64,000 nucleotides of DNA from Tulasnella sp. 424 (Eukaryota > Basidiomycota > Agaricomycetes > Cantharellales > Tulasnellaceae). Position 1 is the stretch's first letter, and every line of letters begins with the position of its first letter. The stretch spans positions 1 to 64,000 of the forward strand of contig WSUB01000030.1 in the NCBI GenBank assembly GCA_019633425.1, read 5' to 3'. Positions 36,612 to 49,096 of the stretch are shown one piece after another. Position numbers and translations under genes: made by a program. Below the pieces are notes generated by a model that saw only the letters and a program-made list of their open reading frames with translations, was not told the origin of the DNA and made no database searches.

Positions 36612-39553
36612 ATGGCGGTTGAAAATCTGAACGACATTCCACCGGAGCTCAAGCCTCTGGCGCCTTTCCTCCAGCGCTCTCAGGAACTCAAAGTCAAAGA
36701 TCCAACGATGAGCTATTGGTGTAAGTGGTTTTTTGCTAGTCGATGCGGCTGTCAAGCGGTGATCGAAGACCGCAGCAGCCTCGGGTGCAATCAATTCGAC
36801 CCTGAAAGGCGGACTCGTTGGGTTTCAGACTAGCATTTGCCCGAGGCTCTTGCGACTGTCGACCATGATGTCTTACAAGGCGACGAGCCAATGTCGACAA
36901 CGCTGGGCTTTGCGCGGTTGTGTATGTGTACAAAGAACTGACGTGGTCGTCCTTTCCCCCGTCGCTGCACCACAGGTCTCTACTACGCTGTCCAGCAGGG
37001 AGTCCACCTCAAGCCGAGAGACAAAGAGAGCCGAAATTACCTGCTGAAACTCATGACTCCATTGGAAACGGTGAGTTCAAGGGTTTCCCCGTGTATTCGC
37101 CCTTCGGGTCTCCCCGTCTTCTCAGACCCTACCTTGACGGCGTTACGCAAGTCTAATGTAAACCAACGTATTAACTTTTTTTTTACTTGCCGTTGACGTA
37201 GATTCGTGCCGACCGTGTCAGTAATGTGTTAACCGACGAAAAGCAAGCGAGCAACTATATCGAAGACTTCGCCCTCCGAGTGTTCGACAGCGCCGACAAC
37301 GAAGACAGGCGTGGCGACGCGACTCGTGGAACAGCTAAGAAGTTCTTGGCAGCTGCCAACTTCCTCGAGCTCCTCAAGGTATTCGAGGAGAGTCCCAACA
37401 ATCCCAGCACGTCCCAGGATAATGGGGCTCCATCCGCCTTCAGCCAGCACAAAGACAAGATCAGATATGCGAAGTGGAAAGCGGGAGATATCGCGAAAGC
37501 ATTCCGAGAAGGTCGTCGACCAACTCCAGGGCCCGCACATGGCCCTGATATTATTCGCAGGGAATTGGAAGCGGCCGCAATTGAGCCTCCATTCGGACCT
37601 GGCCCCGGACCCACCGGCGCAGACGGCCAACCGAGGCAATTTTCACGAGATTCATCATCAGCGAGTTCGCCTATTCCCGGGGGATCCAGGAACGCATCAG
37701 TGTCGCCCGGAAGGAGGAACATCATGTTGCCCTTGACCAGCGTCGGAAATGGCGAACCTGGCTCAAGACCAATGATCTCGCCACCTGCCAGTGCTACGTC
37801 CAGTGCTTTCGGCTTCCCGCCACCCCTCTCACAACCTCTCATCCGCGAACCAGCTACTACACCACCGGCCACGACTCCCTCGAAACCCTCTGCCCCGCCA
37901 TTTAACCGTTCCCACTCACAGTCTCATTCTGTGGACCACACGCGGCCTGGGCCACCTGCTCCACCCCGCGATCTTCTCTCCTTGGCAACTCCCGTAAAAG
38001 CTGTCGTGGGACCAAACGGCATCCACCTCGGGCCTGGGAAGCCCGGTGTAAGCCCGGGAGGCTGGAGCACGGCTGCCACTCCTGGTGGGTTTGAGGAATC
38101 AGTAAGGAAAATGGGAGCTGGCTTTATCGATCAGTCGTCACCATCCCGTGTCCCCGAAGGGGCTAAGAGGCCCCAGGATGATAGCGCCTATCCCCCTCGA
38201 CCGTACCCGCCGACTCCCGCTCTGGCGTTGAAGTCGATCCAGCAGGGTGAGGACGACTCCAAGCGTCTTCCAAATGTAGGCAGGCAAGAGAGCTTTGCTT
38301 CCAATGTTGCCACTTCCGGCGGATTCCTCAGTCGTACCACCAGCTACAAGTCCCAAGACACTGCGCCCGCAAAACCGTCTGAAGAACCCGAAGCTCGACC
38401 TGGTCCCAAGCGAGTACGATGGACTCCGTCTGTCGTTGGAGGTACCTCGACTGTCGCGTCCAACTCCCCACCCCATTCTCCTCTGTCTCCTTTGGGCAAA
38501 CTTCCGGCTCTGCCAGAGAGCGACTCGTCCTCGAACGAGGGTGTCAGGTTCTCCCGCCCTACTACGGATGAAAAGGATGCGAATGGCCGTCGTGCTCCGA
38601 AAAATCCATATGCTGAGTATCCCACTCCGGCGGCCAGATCCGCGCAGTTACCACCGGTCCCACCGGTCAAGCCGTCACCGCCGCATTCCCCCGCGATGGC
38701 CTCGACGCAACCAGGCTCACAGCCTGGCAGCGCTACCTCCTCCCTAATCACTTCCGCCAATGGCATCAGGCGTTCCCCAATGCCACCACCTAAAAATTTG
38801 CCCACCGATCAAGCAGGTACTCCGAAAGGATCTGTCATCGTTGGCCCCTCTCAACCACCACAAACCGGATTTACCCTTTCCGTTGTTCCATCCGCTCCCC
38901 CATCATCATTCTCCCAGTTCCCTGTTACGAGTGCTCCCGTTTCCCCGGCCACTTCCAACATGCCCAAAAGCACGAACCCTAACGCACCTCTTGTTCCCAC
39001 TCGCTTACGTCGGGCCTCAGAATCTGCAACAGGCAGCCCTCAAAACGGTATCCAGCCTCTCGTCAAGCCATTCGTACCCCGGTTCCCCGCACATCCAGGT
39101 ACCAACTCCACAGACAGCTCTCCAGCTGGATCGACCCTTATCAACACCATCTCAATGTTGGGACGACCAAAATCTCTCACTCCCACGCCCACTTCATCTC
39201 CCCCTCCGCCACCTCAAAAGCCTTCGCCCCCGTTGCCACGAAAGGCAATCTCACCCCCGCCTCCAGCCTCCATCTCAGCCATTCGTGATTTGCCCAACTC
39301 GGTGAATGGGCGTAGTTCGCCGACTATGAATGGGCGCGGTTCGCCATTCCGCGAGCCTGGTCGAATGCCAACTCCGCCTGCGGCCTACCAGCCAGCGAAA
39401 GAATTGCCCAAGAGCTTACCGTTCAGGCAAATCAGTGCTGCCAAGAAGCACAGCAAGTTCGCTGCCAGCGCTTTGGAGTTTGATGATCTTGAGACCGCCC
39501 GACAGGAGCTCATGGCTGCTCTCGCCATTCTCAACGGCGAGAGGCTTGAGTAA
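36612..39553 (+). CDS. VTA1: VTA1/LIP5, ESCRT-III/Vps4 cofactor (long form)
   Basis: Three exons, 36612..36720, 36976..37070 and 37202..39553, give 851 residues. The N-terminal Vta1 domain starts IPPELKPLAPFLQRSQELK and continues through MSYWCLYYAVQQGVHLK and NYIEDFALRVFDSADNED (to about 160). The C-terminal Vta1 helix pair is KKHSKFAASALEFDDLETAR (near 820-840). Vta1 binds Vps4 through its C-terminus and ESCRT-III proteins through its N-terminus, promoting Vps4 assembly in multivesicular body sorting. Yeast and animal forms are about 310-330 residues. Here a Pro/Ser-rich linker of more than 600 residues separates the two domains. The first intron is long for this window (255 bases). Confidence 0.92.
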
Positions 39554-39956
39554 TTGGTGATGGCTCTGGCGTCCTCCCCTTTCCTACCTTAGACATTCTT
39601 ATTCTCTCATTTCCTCCCACTTATGCTACTATCCCCCGCCCGCTGTCACATGCTTTCCCCCCGCCCTCCGCGCTACTTTTTAACCGTTTATTTTTTTTTT
39701 GCTCTGCGTCCGTCGGTCTTGTTTATTCTCGCTACATGTACTGGCATCGGGTCATGACCATATGTACACCATTCATTTTCCTTCCTCCACTCCCCCTCAC
39801 GCTTCACGTTACATATTTTCTATTTTGCTTCCTGTTTTCGGATCATCAGGATTCAGATGTATGACCTACTGTGCTATGCCCCATTCTTTTTTTCGTTAGA
39901 CAGACGTACGCTAGACCACACATAGACATTTTCTTCTTGGCCTTTTCATTCGGAGC
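39554..39956. other. Intergenic between convergent VTA1 and Med9-like genes
   Basis: A 403-base, T-rich stretch with a T-run at about 39,691-39,700 and TTTTTTTCG near 39,890. It probably holds the VTA1 3' UTR. Nothing else is seen. Confidence 0.5.
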
Positions 39957-40447
39957 TCATGCGGTCGAGTCCTGTTGCATGGGTGTGCTGCCGGCGGTCA
40001 TTTCACTCCCTGTGGCGCCTAGAGATGTGAACTTGATAAGATGGTCGCTGAAATGAATGTCGTCAGTGAAAGCACGGCTTGCAAGGTTCTGGACAAGGGG
40101 CACGTTTTCTCGGCCTTGAGTCGTTCTAGAGCTTTAATAACTTCATCTTGGTGCTCGATGAGCATCTCTCCACCAGGCAATGCATCGATCAAAGCCTTGG
40201 CTTCTGCGATACGTGCTTTTAGCTCGTTGGTCTGTTGTTCGGAGTGCCCCTCGGCGTTGGTAAGCTTGGGGGTGCAGCCCGAGGGATGGACAAAATCACT
40301 GACCGCATTCGCTATCGCGATTCTGTGTTGTGCCTCGTCAGAGTCTCCCGCATCATGCACTGCTTTGAGGACTTTGATAAGCGCTGGTTGGAGTGATTCG
40401 AAGGCGGAGATCGGGAAGGAAGTCTGAGGCGGCTGGAAGATGGTCAT
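39957..40447 (-). CDS. Mediator subunit 9-like protein
   Basis: Two exons, 40447..40104 and 40047..39957, give 144 residues. The sequence is helical and Leu/Ala rich. LQPALIKVLKAVHDAGD is followed by a coiled segment ELKARIAEAKALIDALPGGE and DEVIKALERLKAEKTDHL. Size and the LPGGE-like helical hairpin resemble what is annotated as Med9 in other basidiomycetes, from memory of the family. The start at 40447 was chosen because the upstream in-frame codons lack such character. It could instead be another small helical nuclear protein. It shares a 124-base divergent promoter with THR1. Confidence 0.5.
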
Positions 40448-40571
40448 CGTTGTTCCTTGTAACTGTGGATGTGATTTTGCGCAAAGTCTCCGTCTTCGCA
40501 GGAACACGGCCGACCATCGTTGACCCAAACCCGACGATTCGCCTCAGACTCACTGGCACTCTCCCACCACC
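40448..40571. promoter_or_regulatory. Short divergent promoter, Med9-like gene and THR1
   Basis: Only 124 bases separate the two opposite start codons, so both genes must initiate from this segment or from within the neighbouring gene. Confidence 0.5.
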
Positions 40572-41861
40572 ATGACCACTCGCAAATTCACGATCAAGGT
40601 CCCAGCAACGAGCGCCAACATCGGGCCCGGTTTCGACGTCGTGGGACTGTCGCTGTCCCTGACGCTGACTTTAACCGTGTCCCATACGCAGTTTACCTCA
40701 CCCCAAAGCGTGGAGTCACACCCTTCGTCCCGCACTTCGCCTCCGAGTCCACCAAAAATATCTTATTCGGGGGAAGGCGCTGACGAAGTCCCGTTGGATG
40801 CGTACAAAAACCTCACTACACGTGTTGCGCTATACGTCCTCCGATGCAACGGTCGCCCCCACTTTCCCGCCGAGTTGACTATCCATGTGCACAACGAGAT
40901 ACCCTTTGGCCGTGGGTTGGGTTCTTCGGGGGCTGCCGTCATAGCTGGCGTGCTACTCGGTGATGCGTTGGGGGAGTTCAAGTTGAGCACGTCGAGGCTG
41001 TTGGATTACGCGTTGATGGTGGAGAGGCATCCGGATAATGTCACAGCTGCACTGGTTGGTGGGTTTGTAGGGTCGTACCTGAGAGAGCTTTCAAGAGAAG
41101 CGACGGAAGCAGCGTCGGTGCCTTTGGCCGAGGTCCTGCCCGAGTACCCGCCGGACGCTGGTGAGGCTTGGGGACAAGACCCACCCAGCCCACCGGAGGG
41201 GATTGGCCATTACGTGAGATTCAAGTGGGCACCGGAGATTAGAGCTGTAGCGATTATTCCTCAGTTCGAGCTTAGCACGGCTAAAGCTAGAGATGTTTTG
41301 CCGTTGGCATATACTCGGAAGGATCTGGTGAGTGAAAAGCGCGTTTCATTATGGCGTTGCCCGCGTGTGGCTTGACCGAGGGGTGGTGACTGATTAAATA
41401 CAACCCTTATATTCAGGTCTTCAACCTTCAGAGGCTTGCGGTGTTAACTACTGCTTTGGGGCAATCCCCACCGGACCCCGATCTGATATATGAGGCCATG
41501 AAGGACCGCGTGCATCAGCCTTATCGTAAATCTTTGGTAAGCTAAACCATTAGCTCCTGGTTAGCCTCGATGGGAAGCTAATTATGCTCTCTTTTCTATG
41601 TTCACTTTGGTGCCTGTCTGTCGCGGTACACAGATCCCCGGCCTACCGGAGGTGCTCTCATCAATAACCCCTGCCTCCCACCCCGGCTTACTCGGAATCT
41701 GCCTATCCGGCGCCGGACCAACTATTCTTGCACTGGCTACCAGTGGCTTTGAGGCAATTGCGCTTTCAGCAAAGGAGGTGTTTAAGGAGGCAGGGGTGGA
41801 AGTCAAGTGGCAACTGCTCACCATTGCGTCTGGGGGAAGCAGTGTCGCGTACGGTGAATAG
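40572..41861 (+). CDS. THR1: Homoserine kinase
   Basis: Three exons, 40572..41327, 41417..41536 and 41634..41861, give 367 residues. The enzyme phosphorylates homoserine with ATP, the step before threonine synthase. GHMP kinase features are visible: N-terminal VPATSANIGPGFDVVGLSLS, ATP-binding PFGRGLGSSGAAVIAG at about 111-126, ERHPDNVTAALVGGF, and the C-terminal GICLSGAGPTILAL motif. Length is near the yeast enzyme. A Ser/Pro-rich insertion at about 43-65 is the only unusual stretch. It acts in the cytosol. Confidence 0.95.
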
Positions 41862-43183
41862 GAGTTCTGTCTGGTGGTTACTCGCTGTTTTTAATGAAAT
41901 GAAACTCCTCTGTGAAGCCGAAAAGGGCTTGGAAGGTACACTAGGGTACGCTCATGACGTGGGATGCCGCCGAAAGTACGATCCGGCCGGGGCAGCGCCT
42001 GGAGGTGGGGATCGCGGCGAGCCCAGGGAAAAACCACTATATCCCTGTTCGGAATTGTTGTGGGAGAGAGGGGGGGTGGCAGGCCTGCTTCACGAAATGA
42101 CAGCCTCACTATCAGATGCACTACTTGCGGCTGCGACATCCTCCGAACAAGACTCGAGGTGTGAGACTATATCGTAGCCCATATCATCATGTCTGTCATG
42201 GCCGTCCTCATGCCGTCCGGTTGGGGGGAGTTCCCATGAGATATTGCGGATGGCTGTACATTATACGGTGGATGCAGGGGAGAGTCATAATTTTACCTAG
42301 AATTTTCCCATAGCGAGCGTTTCGCCACTTGTTACTCGCAAAGGAAGGGAAAGTTTGTGAGGGGGTTTACGTAATACGTGGAATTTGTTTGACAAATTTG
42401 TTTGGTTTGGTGACATGGGCTGAAATCTTTGGCTCAGCTCCGAACAAGCAGTTGGTGGGCTAGCAACCGGTAACATATCTTTCACAGGTGCACCTTACGG
42501 GGACAAAGGCTCTTGAAATATGAAAGGTTCTCTCCGAGTTTCGTTTCCATCTTCCAATCGACCCAGCAAGACCCCCCCTCCGAACAAGCAGGGCGGACGG
42601 AAGCGAGGGGAGGGGGAAAGGGGAGGGGGGGAACTAAAACGACACGACGCAAATTGCACCCATGCGTGGACTTTATTGTTCAACATTTTGGCTTGTATCC
42701 TCCGAGCTGTTGCGCTTGTACCTCGCCAATAGCTCACCTCCGAATTCGGGATCGGGGGCGTGCCTTGGAAACACACACCAGTTCGCTTCAACCTGGGCGA
42801 TGCTTTCCCAACAACTTGTGATCCAGAAAACTGCCGATCGCCAATCTCTCTGTTTCCCCCACCATGCTCGGGGATCTCAGGACCAACAACCGTGACTGCT
42901 CTGCTTTTTCGGAGGCTGGCCTCGGTCTTCTTCCCTCAGGCGCTGGTATTTAACCCACCCATGACGCTGCACGAAAGCGGCCTCTTCCCCCCCTCGACCG
43001 CCATCCCGCCTCCCACATCCTCGCCTGCCTTTATTCTATCCTTCAACGTCCCGCCACCACTCCACCGACTGTCGTCTCCCCCTCTCGCCTCCATTCACCA
43101 CCGCCCTCTACTGAATGGTCTCGACTAGACACGAATCTCAACAACCGAACCAACGTCCAAAAGCCTGCATTTCCAACAACAAT
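41862..43183. other. Long intergenic region with a G-rich tract
   Basis: About 1.3 kb between two plus-strand genes. A strongly G-rich stretch lies at about 42,597-42,631. The right part (42,940-43,130) is C/T-rich and open in frame 42760-43128, but its product is low complexity and looks like a 5' leader. No gene is supported. Confidence 0.5.
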
Positions 43184-44340
43184 ATGGCCAAAACTGCCCC
43201 ATTAATAGCCGTAGACTTTGATGACGTCCTCGTCGCTACAAACCTTGCTGCTGCACAGTGTCAGTTCCCGCTTCTCTCTCTTCCCCCGTTCTGGGCCGAG
43301 TCTCTCTCTCTCTCTCTGTCTCATCCACAAAGCTAATCGACTGCGGTTCGAATCGTAGGGCATAACCGTGAATACGGTACGAAAATGGCGCTAGAAGACT
43401 TTTTATACTATCACTGGTGGAAAAACCCATACTGGGGCCCAATGGTGAGTGTGACGCGACCCGGGCTTCTGCGGCTTCTGTTCGGTGGTCGGAGCTCGTC
43501 TTTCTTTCTGTGCCTCACTGCCCCATGCGATTTCGAACGCGACGCTGACGGTTCGATTTCACCACCTCTTCTTTCGATCGGCTTGGAACCGCCGCGGATC
43601 GCAGAAAGAAACAGTGTCCAAAGTCTTGCGCTTTTATACCGCCGACGAGTACAAGCAAGCACTGCCGGTCTTTGATGCACCAAGAATATGCAAACAGCTC
43701 AAGGCCATGGGCTACCGGCTGGTGATTGTTACGGCACGAAGCGATGAGCATCGGAAGATTACAGAGGATGCGATCAATAAGTACTTTCCCGGTAAGTGCG
43801 GGCTTTGATTTATGACCGACTGGGCGATGGTGGGCTTGAGTGACTGATCGTTCCCCCCGACATGTGTACGGCTACAGGTGTCTTTGATGGCTTGGAGTTT
43901 ACCGCGTCATTAGGCGGGAGAGGGACGTCACAGCTGACCAAGCCACAGGTGAGCGGAACAGAGTTTCAGTTCGCCGCCGTCCTTCCATCTATCAAGCCTC
44001 CGTACTCTTGGCTGATCGCCGCCGGAACCTTTACCAGATGCTCAAGCAACTTGGAGCCAGCATGTTGATCGACGACTCGTTAGACAACTGCATGGACTGC
44101 GCAAAATCTGGGATCCCAGTCCTCCTGTTTGGCGATTACGAGTGGAATAAGCGGAGGAGTGGCATCTCTGCTGGTGTAGAGTCGATGGGCTTCGAAGAGA
44201 GGGAGAAAGTGGAAGGCACTGGAAGACGGTGGTGGGTACGAGATGATGTTGCAGATGAGAGGTTGTCACCTCTGATACGGCGGGTTAGAGGTTGGGACGA
44301 CGTCTTGCGTGCGGTGCGAGAGACCCCGGCCTCGCCATGA
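43184..44340 (+). CDS. HAD-superfamily hydrolase-like protein
   Basis: Five exons, 43184..43259, 43359..43444, 43605..43791, 43878..43948 and 44038..44340, give 240 residues. HAD motif I reads AVDFDDVLV (about 9-17), with the two aspartates typical of phosphohydrolases. Motif II is LVIVTARSD. A downstream MLIDDSLDNC acidic cluster is consistent with motif IV. The layout resembles 5'-nucleotidase (NT5C)-like HAD proteins in fungi, but the substrate is not assignable. The acceptor at 44038 was the only one keeping the LKQLGASMLIDD frame. The first intron contains a short (TC)n tract. Confidence 0.75.
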
Positions 44341-44642
44341 TGCTCGCCCCCCATCATCTTTCTCTTATGACTATGCCACGACCACACCACCTCTAATGCA
44401 TTATACCCTGGACATTCTACTCTAGCTCTTGTACTCGCTTTCGCTGTAGTGCGTGTATTAGCGCTCTGTATTTCTGCTTCTTGTGGTAAATTCCCAGCCC
44501 GTCCTTTTCACGTGCGAGTCCGGTGTGTGTGCGCGCGTCACGCGCCTCGTTTGGAGCCTTGCAGAGTGGACTGACGCTTTTCACGGTCTCCTTTTTCCAC
44601 AACCATCAACCTTTTCCAGATACCTGACTAGTACATGTCAAG
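44341..44642. other. Intergenic, upstream of the ABCD transporter
   Basis: A 302-base gap between same-strand genes. It contains a short CG-alternating stretch (GTGCGCGCGTCACGCGC near 44,530). No gene is seen. Confidence 0.5.
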
Positions 44643-47600
44643 ATGGCCACGCTTTCTACAATGAGGCAGAACTTGCCAACTCTGAAGGAGCTGACGGCAC
44701 ACTACGTCAGGCATCGGCCTCAGATTCAGCGATTAATCACCACTTCATTTGTCCTATACGTGGTCGGGACTTCCTACAATGCTTTCATCCGGCCTGGGTC
44801 AGCCACTGGGCCCTCCAAAAGCTCAAGACGGTCAAAGAAGGACGGCGTAGATGGGAGACCGGCAAGGGTTGAGGTATGTCCGGCAAGCCGTCGTGGTGGG
44901 CGCGGTGTCAATCCGGAAGCTCGGCTCATGTCTCTCTCCCGGCAAGGTCGATGCAGTCTTTTATGCAAGGCTGAAACGCCTTCTCCGAATTGTAATACCA
45001 AGCATCCGGTCCAAAGAGGCCTTACTCTTAGCGATGCATTCGGCCTTTTTGGTGTTCCGGACGGTTCTTTCCCTCTACGTAGCCGACCTTGACGGCAAGT
45101 GAGTGCTTTTTATTTTCGTACCCCGGAATTCAACGTGATGGCCAATTATTTTTAACCTGGAAACTAAAAAAAGGATCGTATCATCCCTGGTGCGGGCGCA
45201 AACCGTCCCGTTTTTGTGGAACATCCTTCGGTGGCTATTAGTCGCTATCCCTGGTGCGAAGCTTCTCCGCTACTCGGAGCTAATAAAGTGCATATCAGGA
45301 AACTAACGGCTATTCTCCGTGGGGTGCATGTCTTGGCAGCGACGTACACCAACAGCATGCTTGGTTTCATTCAGAATAAGCTCGCAATTGCGTACAGGAC
45401 TCGGCTCACCGAAGCCGTCATGGATCAATATCTCGGGAAGGATGCGAAAGATGAAGCTAAAGTCTTTTACAAAATGTGTGCGTACTGCAGCGTGGATCAA
45501 CCCTTTTTGCGCCTTTTCCAGAAACTGAAAAAGGCAATTATTAACCCGTCCTCCCCCTTTACAACCATCTTTCCCCCCCTCTGCCCTTGGCCGGGTTGTT
45601 TGTGGCGTTTATGAATAGCTAACCTGGACGACAGGATTAAGAATCCTGATCAGTGAGTCGGCATTTCCCCGGCTGATTGGGGTGTTTTCCCCCAGAAAAA
45701 GAGTCGCCGCTGATGTGAAGGTCCTCGGCTCGTGGTTTTTCCCTTGGCTTTTCAGGATGATCACTGTGGACATTAATAGGTTCTCGACGAGCCTGGCCGC
45801 AATCTACGGCAACGTTGCCAAACCCGTGCTCGACGTCATTTTGTACAACTACCAGCTTTCCCGGAACGTCGGCGCCGAGGGGTTGGTGCTGCTAACGATA
45901 GGGGTGCAGGCTTCTGCTGCTTTACGTGAGTGGAACGGACGGGAATTTGTCCTGCTTCGTCCCTTTGTTTTCTTTTCTTGGCGGGGTGTGCTGATGGAGG
46001 GCGCTGGGATCCGTAGTGCGAGCTCTCACCCCTCCGTTTGGGAACTATGCCGCAACCGAAGCCGCGTTGTCTGGTCAACTCAGGCATTCGCACTCCCGAC
46101 TCGTCGAGGCTTCAGAGGAAGTCGCTTTCTATGGCGGGGAGCAGGTTGAGAAGTACATCATCGAGCGGGATTACTTTGCCCTCGTCAAGCACATCAATCG
46201 AGTCCTGAGGATGAGGGTTTGGCATGGTATCGTCGAAGAAGGGATTATCAAGTGAGTGTTCGAAGGATCTGTGGGTATTGCAACGATCCTGACCGATATT
46301 TCAGATGGTTATGGGGAAGCTTAGGGGTGAGTTATTGCGGGGTGGGTCTCTATATTTAGCTCGCTGACTTTGTACGTCTTTCTAGTTGTGCATCTGCGCC
46401 ATCCCAGTCTTCTTCAAGATCCCGGGAATTGCTGCGAATGACCTTGGGGCGAGGACAGAGAGTAGGCCGTCATCTTTTGGTTTGGTCTGACAAACGGAGC
46501 TAAGACTGATCGGGCGATATCTTAGGCTTCGTGACCAATCGCCGGCTCTTGCTTTCCGCATCTGATGCATTCGGTCGGGTTATGTACTCCTACAAAGGTA
46601 GAATGTCGTCTTCATCTTTGCGAAAGGCTAGACTGACGACAGCTATTGGTAGAATTGTCTGAACTTGCGGGCTACACCGCCAGAGTAGCTCAGCTCTTCG
46701 ACACCATGTCCGACGTCCGGCAAGGTAAATTCGATAAGCAGCTGGTCAGCAGCGCGAGTATCGACGAGAACGCCCGAGGTTTGTGTTGCGTTTGGGCTTC
46801 AGAGAGCTTCCGCTTTGCTGACGTTTCTCGCCCAGTCCTCAAGGGACGTGGATCGGTTACTGACGGCGAGGACATCGAGTTCACGAATGTACCGATCGTC
46901 AGTCCCAACGGAGATATCCTGGTTCGCTCGTTGTCATTCCATGTGAAGCCTGGAGTAAGTACTGCATATCGCTGTGATCCATGCGGAGTCTAACGGGTAC
47001 TATTTAGCAACATCTGTTGATTGTCGGACCTAACGGTAATTTTCTCTTGACCAGACCCGGAATCATCGGTAGACGGGACTAACACTGGGGAACTTTATAA
47101 GGCTGTGGCAAATCCTCTTTATTCCGCATATTAGGAGGTCTTTGGCCCGTCTACGGTACGTTCTGACACTCCTAGCCCTTATACGATTTGTTAACATGTA
47201 TATAGGTGGCACGGTCCGCAAGCCCCCAGCTGAAGATTTCACGTACATTCCACAACGACCATACCTCAGCCTTGGAACACTCCGAGACCAGATCATATAC
47301 CCCCACTCGAAGGCTCAGATGGAACGGCGTGGTATGTCGGACCATGATCTTTATAATATCTTGGCTGTCGTTGGCATGGAGGATATCGTCGAACGGGAAG
47401 GCGGATGGGACGTTGCGAAAGAGTGGAGAGATGCTCTTAGCGGAGGGGATAAACAACGGATCGCGATGGCAAGATTATTCTATCACGAGCCCAAGGTAAA
47501 ATCTCAAAGCCTGTGGCCAGGAGGACGACAAGGTTTGTACTAACACCTCTTGATTCCTGCAGTATGCCATTCTGGACGAATGTACCTCGGCGGTGCCCCT

Positions 47601-48058
47601 GGATATCGAGAGGACCATGTTCGAGCATGCGACGTCATTGGGCATCACTTTGCTTACGGTCTCACACAGACCTTCCCTGTGGCAGTGAGTCGCCGGACCA
47701 TGGGAGAAATTCCAAAAGGAGGCTCAGCTTCGTCTTCTACAGATACCATCAGTTGATTTTGCAGTACGATGGTCAAGGAGGCTATGTGTTGTGAGTCTTG
47801 GCCTGCTCGGCGAACTTGCTTCGGCGTCTGACGCGTTGTCATGTAGCACTGAATTAGACGCTGAACGGCGATTGGCATTGCAAGAGGAGAAACAACTAGT
47901 GAGTGCGGTGTGACTTCAAGGCCTAGGCCGGTGTGTACTGACATCGTGGGTAGCTTGAGCAGAAGCTCCTGGCTGTTCCGAAGATGAAGCAGCGTCTAGC
48001 TGAGCTCAAGGCACTGCGTGAGGACCGAGCTCAGTCACCTATTATTGCGGCCGCTTGA
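44643..48058 (+). CDS. Peroxisomal ABC half-transporter, ABCD/PXA family
   Basis: Nineteen exons between 44643 and 48058 give 717 residues; all junctions keep phase. Exons include 44643..44873, 44947..45098, 45756..45925, 46017..46251, 47206..47495, 47563..47684 and 47954..48058. The N-terminal half has membrane segments and ABCD-type motifs [11 protein letters not shown] and [15 protein letters not shown]. The nucleotide-binding domain shows Walker A GPNGCGKSS (about 492-500), signature LSGGDKQR (about 590) and Walker [12 protein letters not shown] (about 610-620). ABCD proteins import very-long-chain or fatty acyl-CoA into peroxisomes and work as dimers. The partner half is not in this window. 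The Walker A glycine codon is split by an intron, and one exon is 22 bases. Confidence 0.92.
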
Positions 48059-48410
48059 TGATTATCTAGTGCATCGTGTGCTGTATTTTTGTATGAGTGA
48101 GGAGGTTACTAATGTTAATCACGAAACCCGACTCCAGTGGAGTGTTCGGCTCTGAGCGGAATCTCGTGAAATTGGTCGTGTGGAACCCTTTCGGGTCTGG
48201 TCAGTCGCCGAGGGGGCTCTGTTGACCCGCGAAAATCCGTTGCGCGCGAAGCCCATTCAAAAATCTCGCATCCTCGTTGGCTCCAATCGTCATAGACTCC
48301 CCTTCCCCTCTCAGCATCCCCCCCCTACACTCGAAACCGTAATCCCTTTTGCTACCTCTTTTTACACGACCTATATACACTAGACTTGGCCTTTATACGA
48401 CAACAAAAAG
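48059..48410. other. Intergenic, promoter region of the UPS2-like gene
   Basis: A 352-base gap between same-strand genes. It contains CTATATACACTAGAC about 30-45 bases before the next start codon. No gene is seen. Confidence 0.5.
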
Positions 48411-49096
48411 ATGGTTCACTTTTTCAAGCAATCTTTCGATTACGAGTGAGTGGAAGGCCGATTGGCATGTGAACCGCTGTGGCTCACGCATGCATTTTTG
48501 CACTTCTGTTCGGCAGTCATGACTGGACGACGGTTAGCAAGGGTGTTTGGCAGAAATACCCAAATCCATACAGCGCCCATGTCATTTCCGTGGACGTGCT
48601 GGACCGCTCAATAGACCCCGAGACTGGCATTATTCGGACGGAGCGGATGATTGGATGCAAGCAGTCCGCACCGAAATGGGTCGTCAAGGTACGCATTCAC
48701 TAGCCTGTCCCGGCACTGTGCATAGTCTGACGGGATGTCTTATTCCGTTTCTAGTTCCTCGGTGGCTCGGAAGACGCTTTCGTACGGGAAGTTTCTTTCG
48801 TTGACCCACAAACGTCCCGAACGACAATCACTACCGTCAACCTTTCGCTCTCGCAATACATGACCGTTCTCGAACACATTGACTACGTACCATCACCTTC
48901 GAACCCTCTATCGAAGACTCTGTTCAGGCAAACGGCGGAAATCCAAGCGCGGATGACCAAGTGGAAGTCTCTGGGCGACAAATTGGAATCGTGGAGCGCA
49001 GAGAGGTTCCGCTCGAATGCTGTCCTCGGAAGGCAAGGATTCGAGCATGTCTTGCGCATGCTCTGCGAGGGACAGGAGCAGAAAGCGGAGGCATGA
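48411..49096 (+). CDS. PRELI/MSF1-domain protein (UPS2/UPS3-type)
   Basis: Three exons, 48411..48445, 48517..48688 and 48755..49096, give 182 residues. The start MVHFFKQSFDYDHDWTTVSK, the segment PNPYSAHVISVDVLDR, and RTERMIGCKQSAPKW are typical of the PRELI/MSF1 family. The C-terminal helix carries the RFRSNAVLGRQGFE pattern. Yeast Ups2/Ups3 with Mdm35 shuttle phospholipids, phosphatidylserine in the case of Ups2, across the mitochondrial intermembrane space. The intermembrane-space location is inferred from the family. Confidence 0.92.

Noticed and set aside
37255..37872. 205-codon minus frame inside VTA1
   Set aside because: Antisense shadow of the Pro/Gly-rich VTA1 linker.
42760..43128. 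122-codon C/T-rich plus frame before the HAD-like gene
   Set aside because: Low-complexity Pro/Ser product typical of a pyrimidine-rich 5' leader; no family signal.
43336..43358. tRNA-like B box (GGTTCGAATC)
   Set aside because: It sits at the 3' end of an intron of the HAD-like gene; no A box or foldable cloverleaf was found.
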